Assembly (NCBI RefSeq): GCF_000177675.1
Contig: NZ_ADGX01000032.1
Span: forward strand, 1-64,000
DNA: 64,000 nt
Direction of reading: 5' to 3'
DNA from: Parafrankia sp. EUN1f
GTDB taxonomy: Bacteria; Actinomycetota; Actinomycetes; Frankiales; Frankiaceae
Shown: piece after piece, positions 8,997 to 19,400 of the stretch
Layout of the letters: each line of letters starts with the position of its first letter
How positions within the stretch are numbered: the stretch's first letter is position 1
The notes under the pieces: model-generated
The model's database searches: none
What the model saw: the letters and a program-made list of their open reading frames with translations, nothing else
Told to the model about the DNA's origin: nothing
Translations under genes and position numbers: made by a program

Positions 8997-10141
8997 GCGA
9001 GGACGAGAGCTCCGCGGACCGGGCTGAGGCGACGGCAACGGCCGCAGGCACGGCGCCACCAAAGACCACGGCGCCACCAAAGACCACGGCGCCACCAAAG
9101 ACCACGGCGCGACCAACGACTGCGGCGACCGGGGCAGCGGACGTCTCCGCGGCCTCGGCGGCCAGCGCGCGAGGGGGCCGCACCGAGCCGTTCGTGGTCG
9201 AGCTGGACAACTTCTCGGGACCGTTCGACCTGTTGCTCTCGCTCATCGCCAAGCACCGGATGGACGTCACCGAGGTGGCGCTGTCGAAGGTGACCGACGA
9301 GTTCGTCGCGCACATCCGGCGCCTCGGCGACCGGTTCGACCTGGGGCAGGCCACCGAGTTCCTGGTGATCGCCGCGACCCTGCTCGACCTGAAGGCCGCC
9401 CGCCTGCTTCCCGGCGCGATCTCCGACGACGAGGCCGAGGACCTCGCCCTGCTGGAGGCGCGCGACCTGCTGTTCGCGCGGCTGCTGCAGTACAAGGCCT
9501 ACAAGGAGGCGGCCTCGATCTTCAGCGCGATGATGGCGCTGGAGGCCAGGTTCGTCGCCCGGGCGGTGCCGCTGGAGCCGAGGTACGCCGCCGCGCTGCC
9601 CGAGGTCCAGATCAGCATCGGCCCCACCGAGCTCGCGGCGCTCGCCGCCCGGCTGCGGGAGCCGCCACTTCCGCCGCAGGTGGCTACCGACCACGTGCAC
9701 CTGCCCAGGGTCAGCGTCCGCGAGCACATGATCGCCGTCATCGGGATGCTGCGTGAACTCGGTGTGGCCTCCTTCGGCGTGCTCTGCGTCGGGCTGCTGG
9801 AGACGATCGAGGTCGTCGCGCGTTTCCTGGCGCTGCTGGAGCTGTTCCGTGAGGGACGCATCACCTTCGAGCAGGAACGGCCGCTGGGTGAGCTCATCGT
9901 CCGCTGGGTGGCCCGTACCGAGGATGAGGACCGTCCTGTCGGAGCCTCGCTCTACCCTGGCGAGGCAGGGCAGGACGGGCCCGCCTTCGATCCGGGCCTG
10001 CCGGATCTGACGGCCGCGGCGCCAGCCGGAGCCGGCTCCGCGGCCGGCGACGACGGCGGAGACTGGGGCGGTGACGACGACCTGGCCGGCCGTCGGAGCA
10101 GGCCGAGGAGGCCTCGAGGAGCGAGGAGAACCACGGAGTGA
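8993..10141 (+). CDS. scpA: Segregation and condensation protein A
   Basis: A kleisin that, with ScpB, bridges the SMC ATPase heads during chromosome condensation. The ScpA core runs from about residue 62 (PFVVELDNFSGPFDLLLSLI) to about 320, including ATEFLVIAATLLDLKAARLL. An acidic and then basic tail follows. The start is uncertain: no ATG, GTG or TTG lies between the upstream stop and the core, so the CTG at 8993, which overlaps the preceding TGA (CTGA), is the best candidate; the nearest ATG (8723) would overlap the upstream gene by 270 bases. Residues 21-44 contain three exact copies of a Pro-Lys-Thr-rich hexapeptide. It overlaps scpB by four bases. Confidence 0.88.
   Translation: MSEDESSADRAEATATAAGTAPPKTTAPPKTTAPPKTTARPTTAATGAADVSAASAASARGGRTEPFVVELDNFSGPFDLLLSLIAKHRMDVTEVALSKVTDEFVAHIRRLGDRFDLGQATEFLVIAATLLDLKAARLLPGAISDDEAEDLALLEARDLLFARLLQYKAYKEAASIFSAMMALEARFVARAVPLEPRYAAALPEVQISIGPTELAALAARLREPPLPPQVATDHVHLPRVSVREHMIAVIGMLRELGVASFGVLCVGLLETIEVVARFLALLELFREGRITFEQERPLGELIVRWVARTEDEDRPVGASLYPGEAGQDGPAFDPGLPDLTAAAPAGAGSAAGDDGGDWGGDDDLAGRRSRPRRPRGARRTTE
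9053..9124 (+). repeat. 18-bp tandem repeat in scpA
   Basis: Three exact copies of GCGCCACCAAAGACCACG (9053-9070, 9071-9088, 9089-9106) and one decayed copy (9107-9124). In frame they encode repeated Ala-Pro-Pro-Lys-Thr-Thr in the N-terminal tail of ScpA, before the conserved core. Confidence 0.95.
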
Positions 10142-10749
10142 GCGGCGATCCCACCCCCGCGGGGGAGGCGGGGGCAACAGGCGCGACAGCGGTCGACGAG
10201 GCGAGCCGCCCCTCGGACATCGCGCTGGTGGAGGCGGTCCTGACGGTGGCGGAACGGCCGGTGGGCGTCGCCGAGTTCGCCACCGCACTCGACATCCCCG
10301 CCCGCCGGGTCGAGCAGCTGCTCGTCGAGCTGGCCGAGGCATACGCGCGGGAGGAGCGCGGCTTCCGGCTGCGCCATGTCGGCAAGGGGTGGCGGCTGTA
10401 CACCGCGGACGAGTGCGCGCCGTGGGTGGAGCGTTTCGTGCTCGCGGGGCAGTCGGCGCGCCTGTCGCAGGCCGCGCTGGAGACGCTCGCGATCGTCGCC
10501 TACCAGCAGCCGGTCAGCCGCGGGCGGATCTCGGCGGTGCGCGGCGTCTCGGCCGACGGGGTCATCCGCACCCTCACCGCGCGCAACCTGGTCGAGGAAT
10601 GTGGCCATGACCACGAGTCGGGGGCCATCCTCTACCGGACCACCGACTACTTCCTGGAGCGGATGGGCCTGCGCGACCTTGACGAGCTGCCCCCGCTCGC
10701 ACCCCTGCTGCCCGGCGTCGCGGATATCGATGACATCGTGGCGTCATGA
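10138..10749 (+). CDS. scpB: Segregation and condensation protein B
   Basis: A 203-residue protein with two winged-helix domains: residues about 25-95 (VEAVLTVAERPVGVAEFA) and 100-175 (LSQAALETLAIVAYQQPVSR, the most conserved ScpB signature, then GVSADGVIRTL). ScpB dimers bind ScpA and SMC. The GTG start overlaps the scpA stop (GTGA at 10138-10141). Its own stop overlaps the rluB start, so scpA-scpB-rluB form one translationally coupled unit. Confidence 0.95.
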   Translation: MSGDPTPAGEAGATGATAVDEASRPSDIALVEAVLTVAERPVGVAEFATALDIPARRVEQLLVELAEAYAREERGFRLRHVGKGWRLYTADECAPWVERFVLAGQSARLSQAALETLAIVAYQQPVSRGRISAVRGVSADGVIRTLTARNLVEECGHDHESGAILYRTTDYFLERMGLRDLDELPPLAPLLPGVADIDDIVAS

Positions 10750-11672
10750 ACGGCACCGTCTCCGACCCGAACGACCCGAACGACACCTCCGACCTCGCTG
10801 GTTCCAGCCTCCCTGGTTCCGACCTCGCTGGCTCCGACCTCCTCGCCGGCTCGGCCCGCGCCACGGCCTCCTCCCGTGCGGGCTCCTCCCGTGCGGGCTC
10901 CGCCTCCGGTGGCTCCGGCCGGCCGGGCCAGAAGGGGGGGCCGGAGGCCGAGGGCATCCGGCTGCAGAAGGTGCTGGCCGCGGCCGGCATCGGGTCCCGC
11001 CGAGCCAGCGAGGAGCTGATCGACGCCGGGCGGGTCCGGGTCGACGGTGAGGTCGTGCGCGAGCAGGGCCGCCGGGTCGACCCGGAGCGGGCGGTCATCG
11101 AGGTCGACGGCGAGCGTGTCGTCACCCGGACGGGGCTGGTGCACCTGGCGCTGCACAAGCCCCGCGGCGTGCTGTCGACGATGGCCGACGACCGTGGCCG
11201 GCCGACGATCGCCGACCTGCTCACCGAGTTCGGGACCAGGCTGTTCCACGTCGGCCGGCTGGACGCCGACAGCGAGGGCCTGCTGCTGGTGACCAACGAC
11301 GGTGACCTCGCGCACCGTCTGATGCACCCCTCCTACGGTGTGCAGAAGACCTATCTGGTTGAGATCACCGGCCCCGTCCGCAAGGACCTGCCCCGCCGGC
11401 TGCGCTCGGGGGTGGAGCTGGAGGACGGCCCGGTGAAGGTCGACTCCGCCAGGATCATCGACATGGCCGCGTCCCGGGTGATGATGGAGATCGTCCTGCA
11501 CGAGGGTCGCAACCACGTCGTGCGCCGGGTGATGGAGAGCGTGGGCCATCCGGTGCACCGACTCGTCCGCGTCTCGTTCGGCCCGGTCGCGCTGGGTACC
11601 CTGCGGGCCGGCCGGGCGCGGCACCTCACCCGGCACGAGGTCGGTGCCCTCTACAAGGCAGCCGGGCTGTGA
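10746..11672 (+). CDS. rluB: 23S rRNA pseudouridine synthase, RluB/RsuA family
   Basis: A 308-residue enzyme. Residues 1-65 are a low-complexity Ser/Gly/Ala tail with repeated GSDLAGSDL-type words. An S4 RNA-binding domain follows (about 75-130: LQKVLAAAGIGSRRASEELI). The catalytic domain has the RsuA-family signature GRLDADSEGLLLVTNDG at about 180-196, whose first Asp is the catalytic nucleophile. It isomerises a uridine in large-subunit rRNA. The ATG overlaps the scpB stop (ATGA at 10746-10749) and the stop overlaps the tyrA start. The same order is found in mycobacteria (scpA, scpB, rluB, then cmk and engA). Confidence 0.93.
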   Translation: MNGTVSDPNDPNDTSDLAGSSLPGSDLAGSDLLAGSARATASSRAGSSRAGSASGGSGRPGQKGGPEAEGIRLQKVLAAAGIGSRRASEELIDAGRVRVDGEVVREQGRRVDPERAVIEVDGERVVTRTGLVHLALHKPRGVLSTMADDRGRPTIADLLTEFGTRLFHVGRLDADSEGLLLVTNDGDLAHRLMHPSYGVQKTYLVEITGPVRKDLPRRLRSGVELEDGPVKVDSARIIDMAASRVMMEIVLHEGRNHVVRRVMESVGHPVHRLVRVSFGPVALGTLRAGRARHLTRHEVGALYKAAGL

Positions 11673-12838
11673 CGTCCAACAGGTTCGCCGCGCCGTATGT
11701 GCGGCCCGGGGTCGACACGGCGGCGGCCGATCCCCCGGCCTGGGACGACCGGAACCTGCCCGAGCTGCGGCGGGTGGCCGTCGTCGGCTCCGGGCTGATC
11801 GGTACGAGCATCGGGCTGGCACTGTCCGCGCACGGGATCGAGGTGTTCCTGCGGGACACCGACGAGGCGCAGGTCAAGCTGGCCGAGGCGATGGGCGCCG
11901 GCCGGCCGTGGCAGGGGGAGCGGGTCGACCACGCGGTGATCGCGACCCCGCTGCCGACCGTCGCCGCCCAGCTGCGGGAGCTGCAGCGGGGCGGCCTGGC
12001 CGCCACCGTCAGCGACGCCGGCAGTGTGAAGGCACGTCCGCTGGTGGAAGCCGTCCAGCTCGGCTGTGATCTCGGCAGCTGGTGCCCGGCGCACCCGATC
12101 GCCGGGCGGGAGCGGCACGGTGCCGTGTCGGCCCGTGCGGACCTGTTCGCCGAGCGGGTCTGGGCGATCTGCCCGGTCCCGCACACCGGTGCCGACGCCG
12201 TCGCCGCGACCGCGGCGCTGGCCCTCACCTGCGGCGCCATCCCGGTGCGGACGACGCCAGAGCGCCACGACGCGACGATGGCGGTGCTCTCCCATGTGCC
12301 GCAGCTCGTGGCCAGCGTCCTCGCCGGGAGCCTGCTCGGGCTGGACTCCCACGACCTGCCGTTCGTCGGCCAGGGCTTCCGGGACACCACTCGTCTCGCC
12401 GACAGCGACGCGGCCCTGTGGGCGTCGATCATCGACGGCAACCGTGGCCCGATCGCGGAGCGGGTGCGCCTGCTCGGGCGGGAGTTCACCCACCTCGCCG
12501 ACGTGCTCGCCGAAGGCACCCGGGAGGAGGTCGTCGCCGCCGTCTCGGGGGCGATGGGCCGCGGCCACCGGGGCCGGGCGCTGCTGCCCCGCAAGGCCGG
12601 CGCGAAGGCACTCCCGTGGGGGTGGGTCGGCGTCGTTCTCGACGACCGGCCAGGCCAGCTGGCGGCCCTGTTCGCCGTCATCGGCGAGTGGGAGGTCAAC
12701 ATCGAGGATGTCGGGCCGTTCGAACACAGCCTCGACGCTCCGGCCGGGATCGTGGAGATCGCCGTCGACCCGGCGGGCGCCGATGGCCTGGTCGAGCGGC
12801 TGACCGAGGCCGGATGGACGGCATACCGGCGCTCCTGA
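11669..12838 (+). CDS. tyrA: Prephenate dehydrogenase with ACT domain
   Basis: A 389-residue enzyme of tyrosine synthesis that converts prephenate to 4-hydroxyphenylpyruvate with NAD(P). The Rossmann loop is VGSGLIGTSIGLAL (about 35-48). The substrate region has CPAHPIAGRERHG, with the catalytic His in the HP-IAG motif typical of TyrA, and the dimer domain has LSHVPQLVAS. The last 75 residues (VLDDRPGQLAALFAVIGEW onward) form an ACT domain, probably for feedback by tyrosine. The GTG start overlaps the rluB stop (GTGA). It sits between rluB and cmk, where mycobacteria have no tyrA. Confidence 0.93.
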   Translation: MTSNRFAAPYVRPGVDTAAADPPAWDDRNLPELRRVAVVGSGLIGTSIGLALSAHGIEVFLRDTDEAQVKLAEAMGAGRPWQGERVDHAVIATPLPTVAAQLRELQRGGLAATVSDAGSVKARPLVEAVQLGCDLGSWCPAHPIAGRERHGAVSARADLFAERVWAICPVPHTGADAVAATAALALTCGAIPVRTTPERHDATMAVLSHVPQLVASVLAGSLLGLDSHDLPFVGQGFRDTTRLADSDAALWASIIDGNRGPIAERVRLLGREFTHLADVLAEGTREEVVAAVSGAMGRGHRGRALLPRKAGAKALPWGWVGVVLDDRPGQLAALFAVIGEWEVNIEDVGPFEHSLDAPAGIVEIAVDPAGADGLVERLTEAGWTAYRRS

Positions 12839-12997
12839 CGGAGCAGCGAGTAGCCTGATCCGGGTCGGCCGCCCGGCAGGTGCCCGCAGGGACCAACGGC
12901 CCATGCCCCGGGGACCTCGGTGCGTGGGTTCGGCGCCGCCGGCCGGTTGCACAGAAACATGCGGGTCGACAGACACGCGTCCGGACGGAGGAGACGG

Positions 12998-13837
12998 GTG
13001 AGCCCCGACGACGGGTCCGCTGCGCCGGGGGTTGCGACCACCGGCAGCCACGACGATGTTTTCGTGACGGAGGACCAGGAGACCACGCGGTCTTCGTCCT
13101 CGTCGCAGGCGGGAGCCGCTCCCGCGCCCGACCCCGCCCGGTCCGCCGCCGGCGGCCTCGTGGTCGCGGTGGACGGGCCCGGCGGCTCCGGGAAGAGCAC
13201 CGTTTCCAGGCAGATCGCACGTCAGCTGCGGCTGCGGTACCTGGACACGGGTGCCATGTACCGGGCGATCACCCAGGTCGCTCTGGACCGGCGCATCGAC
13301 ATCGAGGACCCGGTCGCGGTCGCGGAGGTCGCCGAGCGCACCGTGCTCACGATCGGCACCGACCCGGACCAGTCGACGATCCACGTCGACGGCGTCAACC
13401 TCGACGAGCAGATCCGCACCCGGGCCGTCACCAACGCGGTGAGCGCGATCGCGGCCGTTCCCGCGGTGCGGGCGCGACTCGTCGCCCAGCAGCGAGAGAT
13501 CATCGCCGAGTCGCTCGCCGCCGGCGGCATCGTGGTCGAGGGCCGCGACATCGGCTCGGTCGTCGCCCCGGACGCCCCCGTGAAGGTCTTCCTCACCGCG
13601 TCGACCGAGGTGCGCGCGCTGCGGCGGTCCCGCCAGCTGGGGGAGAAGGGCGTCGACGACGTGGCCCGCACCCTCGCCGAGCTCGACCGGCGGGACGCGC
13701 TCGACAGCTCCCGGACGGTCGACCCGCTGTCCATCCCGGAGGGCGCCATCGTGCTGGACTCCAGCGCGCTGTCGGTCAGCGAGGTGGTGGACGAGGTCAT
13801 GCGCCGCAGCGAGCACCTCCTGGCGCCGACACCATGA
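12998..13837 (+). CDS. cmk: Cytidylate kinase
   Basis: A 279-residue (d)CMP kinase. The P-loop GPGGSGKST sits at about residue 59, after a 50-residue Ser/Ala-rich tail. Then come YLDTGAMYRAIT (nucleotide binding), EGRDIGSVVAPDA and a LID with RSRQLGEKG. It phosphorylates CMP/dCMP with ATP for nucleotide recycling. The start is the GTG at 12998, preceded by GGAGGAG; a Met-started frame 78 bases upstream gives an Arg-rich extension without a clear ribosome site. Its stop overlaps the plsC start (ATGA). Confidence 0.93.
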   Translation: MSPDDGSAAPGVATTGSHDDVFVTEDQETTRSSSSSQAGAAPAPDPARSAAGGLVVAVDGPGGSGKSTVSRQIARQLRLRYLDTGAMYRAITQVALDRRIDIEDPVAVAEVAERTVLTIGTDPDQSTIHVDGVNLDEQIRTRAVTNAVSAIAAVPAVRARLVAQQREIIAESLAAGGIVVEGRDIGSVVAPDAPVKVFLTASTEVRALRRSRQLGEKGVDDVARTLAELDRRDALDSSRTVDPLSIPEGAIVLDSSALSVSEVVDEVMRRSEHLLAPTP

Positions 13838-14868
13838 CCAGTCCGGACGCCGTTACCAGTCCGGACGCCGTTACCAGTCCGGACGCCGTTACCAGCTCGG
13901 ACGGACCGGTCAGTCCGGCGGGCCCGGCCGGCCAGAGTGGCGCACCGGCGGTGGATGATGCCGCCGCCGTCGGCGCCAAAGGGGCGGGCGCCGTCGACAC
14001 GGTGAGCGCGGCTGAGGAGGCCGCGGGGGCGCCCGCGGCGCAGGTGGCGCTGGCGCGACCGGCCGAGCTGGCCGCCCAGCCCACCGCCTCGTCCTCGGTC
14101 ACGTCCCCGGCCGCCGCCGCGTCCCCGGCCGCCACGGCCGCCGCGTCCACGGCAGCGAGCCGGGCCGGGGCCCGAGGCGCGGCGCCGGCGCACCGCGGTG
14201 CGGCGTCCAAGCCGTTCAACGACATCACGCACCGCGTGCTCAAGCCGCCGGTGCGCTGGGTGCTCAACCACCTCGTGATGAGCGTCACCCACGAGGGCTG
14301 GGAGAACATTCCCCGCGACGAGCCCCTGATCTTCGCCGGCAACCACAGCAGCTGGATGGACGGCCCGCTGGTCGTCATCGAGGCGCCGCGCACCGTGCGG
14401 TGCCTGGTGAAGTCCGAGATGTACAAGGGCATCGTGGGCTGGTGGCTGACGTTCGTCGGCCAGATCCCGGTGGACCGCGGGCGCCCGGACCGGGCCGCGC
14501 TGCACACCGCGCTGGACGAGCTCAGCCGCGGCGGGGCCATCGGCGTCTTCCCCGAGGGAACCCGCGGCAGCGGCGAGATGGCCGCCGTCCAGCACGGCAT
14601 CGCCTACCTCGCGGTGCACGGGCGGTGCCGGGTGCTGCCGGTGGCCTGCATCAACACCGGGGACGCACTGCCGAAGGGCGCGCGCTGGCCACGGCGTTCG
14701 GTGAAGTGCCGGGTGGTGTTCGGGGAGCCGTTCGCGGTGGAGGTGCCGGCGAACCCCCGGTCCCGGCGGGCGCTCGCCGCCGTCGCGGAGGACATCCGGG
14801 TGCGTCTGGCCGACCATCTGACGACCGTGCGTGCCGGTGCGTCCGGGGAATCCGCGTCGGCGGAGTAA
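13834..14868 (+). CDS. plsC: 1-acyl-glycerol-3-phosphate acyltransferase
   Basis: A 344-residue acyltransferase making phosphatidic acid. The first 125 residues are a Ser/Ala/Pro-rich tail that opens with three copies of Thr-Ser-Pro-Asp-Ala-Val. The catalytic domain has the block I motif NHSSWMD (His and Asp of the HX4D motif, about 170) and block [12 protein letters not shown] (about 233). The ATG at 13834 overlaps the cmk stop. The cmk-plsC-der order is common in actinobacteria. The N-terminal tail is much longer than in most PlsC proteins, which begin shortly before the HX4D motif. Confidence 0.92.
   Translation: MTSPDAVTSPDAVTSPDAVTSSDGPVSPAGPAGQSGAPAVDDAAAVGAKGAGAVDTVSAAEEAAGAPAAQVALARPAELAAQPTASSSVTSPAAAASPAATAAASTAASRAGARGAAPAHRGAASKPFNDITHRVLKPPVRWVLNHLVMSVTHEGWENIPRDEPLIFAGNHSSWMDGPLVVIEAPRTVRCLVKSEMYKGIVGWWLTFVGQIPVDRGRPDRAALHTALDELSRGGAIGVFPEGTRGSGEMAAVQHGIAYLAVHGRCRVLPVACINTGDALPKGARWPRRSVKCRVVFGEPFAVEVPANPRSRRALAAVAEDIRVRLADHLTTVRAGASGESASAE
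13837..13890 (+). repeat. 18-bp tandem repeat at the start of plsC
   Basis: ACCAGTCCGGACGCCGTT occurs three times in a row from the second codon of plsC (13837-13890), followed by a partial fourth copy (accagctcggac). Confidence 0.95.
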
Positions 14869-14950
14869 GTTCTACCGGATCGCTGTTTGTTCCGGGTGCG
14901 TCGGACGGGCCCGCCGTCCACGGAAGGGCAGCTCGTCAACCACCCACCGA

Positions 14951-14986
14951 GATGTCCAGCCCGAGCCGGATGTCCAGCCCGAGCCG
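14951..14986 (+). repeat. 18-bp tandem duplication before der
   Basis: GATGTCCAGCCCGAGCCG is exactly duplicated (14951-14968, 14969-14986). It is in frame with der and each copy contains an ATG, so it creates two extra possible start codons upstream of the one at 15000. Confidence 0.95.
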
Positions 14987-14999
14987 GAGTGCAGCAGTC

Positions 15000-16400
15000 A
15001 TGAACATCGAAGACCTCGCCGCCGAGACCCACGACGACCTCGCGGGCCGGAGCTCCTCGGCGTCGGGGCCGGCCGCCGGCGGGCAGCCGGTGCTCGCCGT
15101 CGTCGGGCGGCCCAACGTCGGCAAGTCGACGCTGGTCAACCGCATCCTCGGCCGCCGCGCCGCGGTCGTCGAGGACACTCCCGGCGTCACCCGCGACCGC
15201 GTCGCCTACGACGCGGTCTGGAACGGCCGTCGGTTCACCGTCGTCGACACCGGCGGCTGGGAGCCGGACGCCCGCGGCCTCGCCGCCAGGGTGGCCGAGC
15301 AGGCCCGGGCCGCCCTCGACACGGCCGACGGTGTGCTGTTCGTCATCGACACCACGGTCGGCGCGACCGACGCGGACGAGGCCGTCGCCCGGGTCCTGCA
15401 CCGGTCGGGCCGGCCGGTCATCCTCGCGGCGAACAAGGTCGACGACGCGCGGACCGAGGCCGACGCGGCCGCGCTGTGGAGCCTGGGCCTGGGCGAGCCC
15501 TACCCCGTCTCCGCGCTGCACGGCCGCGGCAGCGGTGACCTGCTCGACGCGGTCCTCGCGGTGCTGCCCGAGGCGCCCAGGGAACGCTTCGTCGAGGAGG
15601 ACGGCCCGCGGCGGGTGGCGCTGATCGGCCGGCCGAACGTCGGCAAGTCCAGCCTGCTCAACAAGATCGTGGGTGCCGAGCGCTCGCTGGTGCACGACGT
15701 CGCCGGCACCACCCGCGACCCGGTGGACGAGCTCGTCACCGTCGGCGGCGAGACCTGGATGTTCATCGACACGGCCGGGCTGCGGCGGCGGGTGAAGGAG
15801 GCGTCCGGCGCGGAGTACTACTCCTCGCTGCGGACGGCGTCCGCTCTGGAGGCCGCCGAGGTCGCGATCGTGCTGCTCGCCGCCGACGAGCCCATCACCG
15901 AGCAGGACCAGCGGATCATCAGCATGGTCACCGAAGCCGGGCGGGCCCTCGTGCTGGCGTTCAACAAGTGGGACCTGCTCGACACCGAGCGCCGGCTCGA
16001 CCTGGAGCAGGAGATCGTCCGGGACCTGGGCCGCGTCGCCTGGGCGCCTCGGGTGAACATCTCCGCCCGCACCGGCCGTGCCACGGACAAGCTCGCGCCG
16101 GCCCTGCGCACCTCGCTGGAGTCCTGGGGCACCCGCATCCCGACGGGGCGTCTCAACGCCTGGCTCACCGAGATCGTCGCCGCGACGCCGCCGCCGTCAC
16201 GGGGCGGCAAGATCCCCCGCGTGCTGTTCGCGACCCAGGCCGGGGTGCGCCCGCCCCGCTTCGTCGTGTTCACCACCGGCTTCCTGGAGTCGGCGTACCG
16301 GCGGTTCCTGGAGCGCAAGCTGCGGGAGGACTTCGGCTTCGCCGGCACCCCGATCGAGATCTCGATCCGGGTCCGCGAACGCGCCGACCGCCGCGCCTGA
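15000..16400 (+). CDS. der: Ribosome-assembly GTPase Der (EngA)
   Basis: A 466-residue essential GTPase with two tandem G domains and a KH-like C-terminus, acting in 50S subunit assembly. G domain 1: [12 protein letters not shown] (about 32-43), [20 protein letters not shown] domain 2: [14 protein letters not shown] (about 210), [22 protein letters not shown]. The KH-like end is about 375-466. ATG 15000 is used here; in-frame ATGs at 14952 and 14970 inside a duplicated 18-mer would add up to 16 residues, and GGAG about ten bases before 15000 supports the later start. It is the last gene of the plus-strand block and converges on the conflict operon with only ten bases between the stops. Confidence 0.95.
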   Translation: MNIEDLAAETHDDLAGRSSSASGPAAGGQPVLAVVGRPNVGKSTLVNRILGRRAAVVEDTPGVTRDRVAYDAVWNGRRFTVVDTGGWEPDARGLAARVAEQARAALDTADGVLFVIDTTVGATDADEAVARVLHRSGRPVILAANKVDDARTEADAAALWSLGLGEPYPVSALHGRGSGDLLDAVLAVLPEAPRERFVEEDGPRRVALIGRPNVGKSSLLNKIVGAERSLVHDVAGTTRDPVDELVTVGGETWMFIDTAGLRRRVKEASGAEYYSSLRTASALEAAEVAIVLLAADEPITEQDQRIISMVTEAGRALVLAFNKWDLLDTERRLDLEQEIVRDLGRVAWAPRVNISARTGRATDKLAPALRTSLESWGTRIPTGRLNAWLTEIVAATPPPSRGGKIPRVLFATQAGVRPPRFVVFTTGFLESAYRRFLERKLREDFGFAGTPIEISIRVRERADRRA

Positions 16401-16410
16401 TCCGCCCCGT

Positions 16411-19400
16411 TCAGATGCCCGCTTTTTCGGCCCGGCTGTTCGGATCCTGGCTGTAGAGGACCGTGGGGTCGATGATGCCGGCGTTCGTCAAAAGCGCCAC
16501 CAGCGGTTCCAGCACCCGGTTCGGCTGCACTCGGTCGTAGAACCGGGGCCCCTGGCCGCCTTGCGCGGGAATGACGTCGACGCCGGTCGCCGAGGCGAAG
16601 TGGAGGGTCGCCCGCCGGCATTCATGTACCGGCGCGAGCCAGGCGGCCGCGTTCTGGCTGTGCAGGAGGGCGTACGCGTCGCGGCTCTCCTCCAGGAAGA
16701 GATCAAGATCGACGACGTCCCGCGGGCTTTTCCGGTGGTACCAGTCCTGGACGGGGGGCTGGAACCGCAAGAGGTCCGATTTGTTGACGACGACCGCGGC
16801 GTCGACGTCGTACAGGCCGGTATGGGGATCCATCCGGCCGGCGAGCCTGAGCTTCGCGAGTACCGCGTTGAACGCCTTGTCCTCGGTTCTTCTCGTCCGG
16901 CCCACGAGCCCGCTGTGATGCGGGTCGACGACGAAGACCAGGCCTCCGGCGGCGTTCACGAAGTCGGCGGAACGCCCGTTGCCGTCGAAATCCTCGCCTC
17001 TGATGTCGTAGAAGGTGACGAGGCGGCTCCGTCCCGTCCAGAGGTTCGTGATGATCACGGCGTCCACGAAGGACACCGCCTTCGACGTCGCCAGGGTGGC
17101 GGGCAGTACCTCCGACCGGACCAGCAGCGGGTTCACCTGGGTGCGCACGTATTCGCGGTGCCGACGCGGGTCGACCGCCGTCACCGACAGGCCGAGGTCG
17201 TCGAGGCCGCGCTGGCTCACCAGCTGGCCGATCATCGCCGCGAGCAGGTGGCTCTTGCCGACCGCGGTCGCCCCGACCATCCCGATGACGAACGGGTCGC
17301 CGTACCAGCCATAGGGATAGAAGAGGTAGTGCGCCGTGTCCTTGAACGGGTTCGGGCACCGGAGGTATTTGGTCGCCAGCCAGGCCTGGAATCGCAGCCG
17401 CCGCGGGTCCAGATCGTCCTCCCGGAAGTGCCGCAGAACCTCCTCGTCGACGGGCTCGTACACGTCCCGTTGGGGGTCGTACTCGTAGAACTCGCCCTCG
17501 TACGCGTCCGGCCATTCATCGAAGACGTACAGGCAGATCGGGCAACGCACCTCCCGCGGGAAGGCTCCAACCCGCTCGGCTTCGGTAACCCCCTGGAAGT
17601 CCGGACGCTGGAACCGGACCGCGTCGCGCAGACGTCGCAGCGGCCCGCGGTATGACGGCGCATCCCTGGGCGCCTGCGGGAGCGGCTCGGCTCGGCGAAT
17701 CTCCTTCCTTTCCCGCAGCTCCTGGAACTCCTGGAGCCCGCTCGTCAGCTCCGGGGCCGGCGGTCGCGGCCCCGCCGGCTGGGCGCTCCCGGTGGATGGG
17801 GCCTGGCGAGGTGGTCCGGCAGCCCGGGTGCCGGACTGTGCGATCGGGTCGACCCGCGTTGCTGGGCTGGACCTCACACCGAGCCGGTGAAGGGTGGCCT
17901 GGTCAGCGGTGGCGAACGGGGCCAGGCCGGGGGGAACGCGGACGTCACCGGTCGGGCCGGCCGCCGCAGCCGCGAAACGCGGCGCCCGGCCGTCCTGACG
18001 AGGCACAAAGTTGCTGAGAGCCCGCACGACGGCCCACCTGTCACTGGCGGCCATCGACCGCAGGAGTGCCTGGCGCACCATTTCGTGGTGGTAGGTCAGG
18101 ATCACCTCGCCGTGGCGGTCACGATCGACCTTAACCAGCCCGCTGACGATGAACTCGGCGAGGTCGCTGACGTTGGCGTCGACGACGACCTCCTGACGGA
18201 GCAGCTGTAAGACGGACAGCGAGAGCGTCGGATTTGTGGCGCCGAGGACCGCGAGCCGGAACGCGGCAGCGGGGGCGGACAGCCGAAAGGCCTGCACGAG
18301 TTCGGCCGCCGACTGCTCGTCGATCTCCCGCGGAGGATTCTTGCTGGCACCGGCTGGGCCAGGAGCAGGCCCGCTGTCGTCGGTGCCCGGCCCGGTGTCC
18401 TGGTTGAACAGGACGCCACCGGCACTGATCTGTGCCCGGCCGGCCAGCAGCGCGGCCCAGGCCGCAAGGGAGTAGGGCGCAACCGTGACCACCGGAAGCG
18501 GCGCCCACGATGATCCCGGAAGCGGTCGCTCCGGGCTTGCCGCGGCGACGGCAAGGTGGCGATTGTTCGCACCGGGCTGCCGGTTCGTCAGGTGGGCCCA
18601 CCGAGTTCCCGCGCCGCCCAGTGCGGTCTGGTCCCACAGCCGCGACGGAAGGGGATTGACCAGGACCGTGGGTGCGGCCGAACCCAGCGTCCAGGCCAGC
18701 TCCGGCAGCGTGTCCGTGGCCCAGGCTGGATGCATGCAGTCCGTGAACAGCACGACGAGACGGCGGGACTGCGCACCGCGTAGCCGGGACAACGGCACAT
18801 GGCGGTGCGAGGCGTCGGAGAGCACCAGATCACCATCAAGATCAAGAAATGACTGGCGGACGGTCCGGAAGACGCCGGCCTGCTGGAAGACAGCGAAGAG
18901 CTCGACGGCCAGTCCCTGCCACACCGCCATGGTGGCCGTGTCGTCGACGATGAGCTCGAGGTCGAACCGCCGTTCCGGCACCGGCCGGAGGATGGGCAGG
19001 AAACTCCCTGTGTCGGCGTAGGCGGCAGCGGTCGCCGCCAGGTCCAGGGTCTGTCTGATCCCGTTGCGGTGGGACATCCGCAGCGGCCGTGCCGCGCGGG
19101 CCAGGCCGAGCGGGCGAGGCAGCGCGCGGGCCCGGGGCACGAAGACCTCATGCGCGCGGATCGTGCCTTCGCTCGCGCGGGTGTCGAAGACCGGGCTCCG
19201 CGCCGATGTCGTCCCCGATGCCGGCCGGTTGGGCCCGAGTAGCCGCAGCCCTTTCGGCCCCGGGGGATCCGCGGCGTCGGTGTGCGTGTGCTCGGCGCTG
19301 TCGGGACCTGACGTGCGCTGGACTGCCTCGCCGGCATCGCCGTCGCCGGCGCGCGGTATGCCGCCGGCCCGGAGGGCCAACAGCAGGGCGTCCGCAAGCG

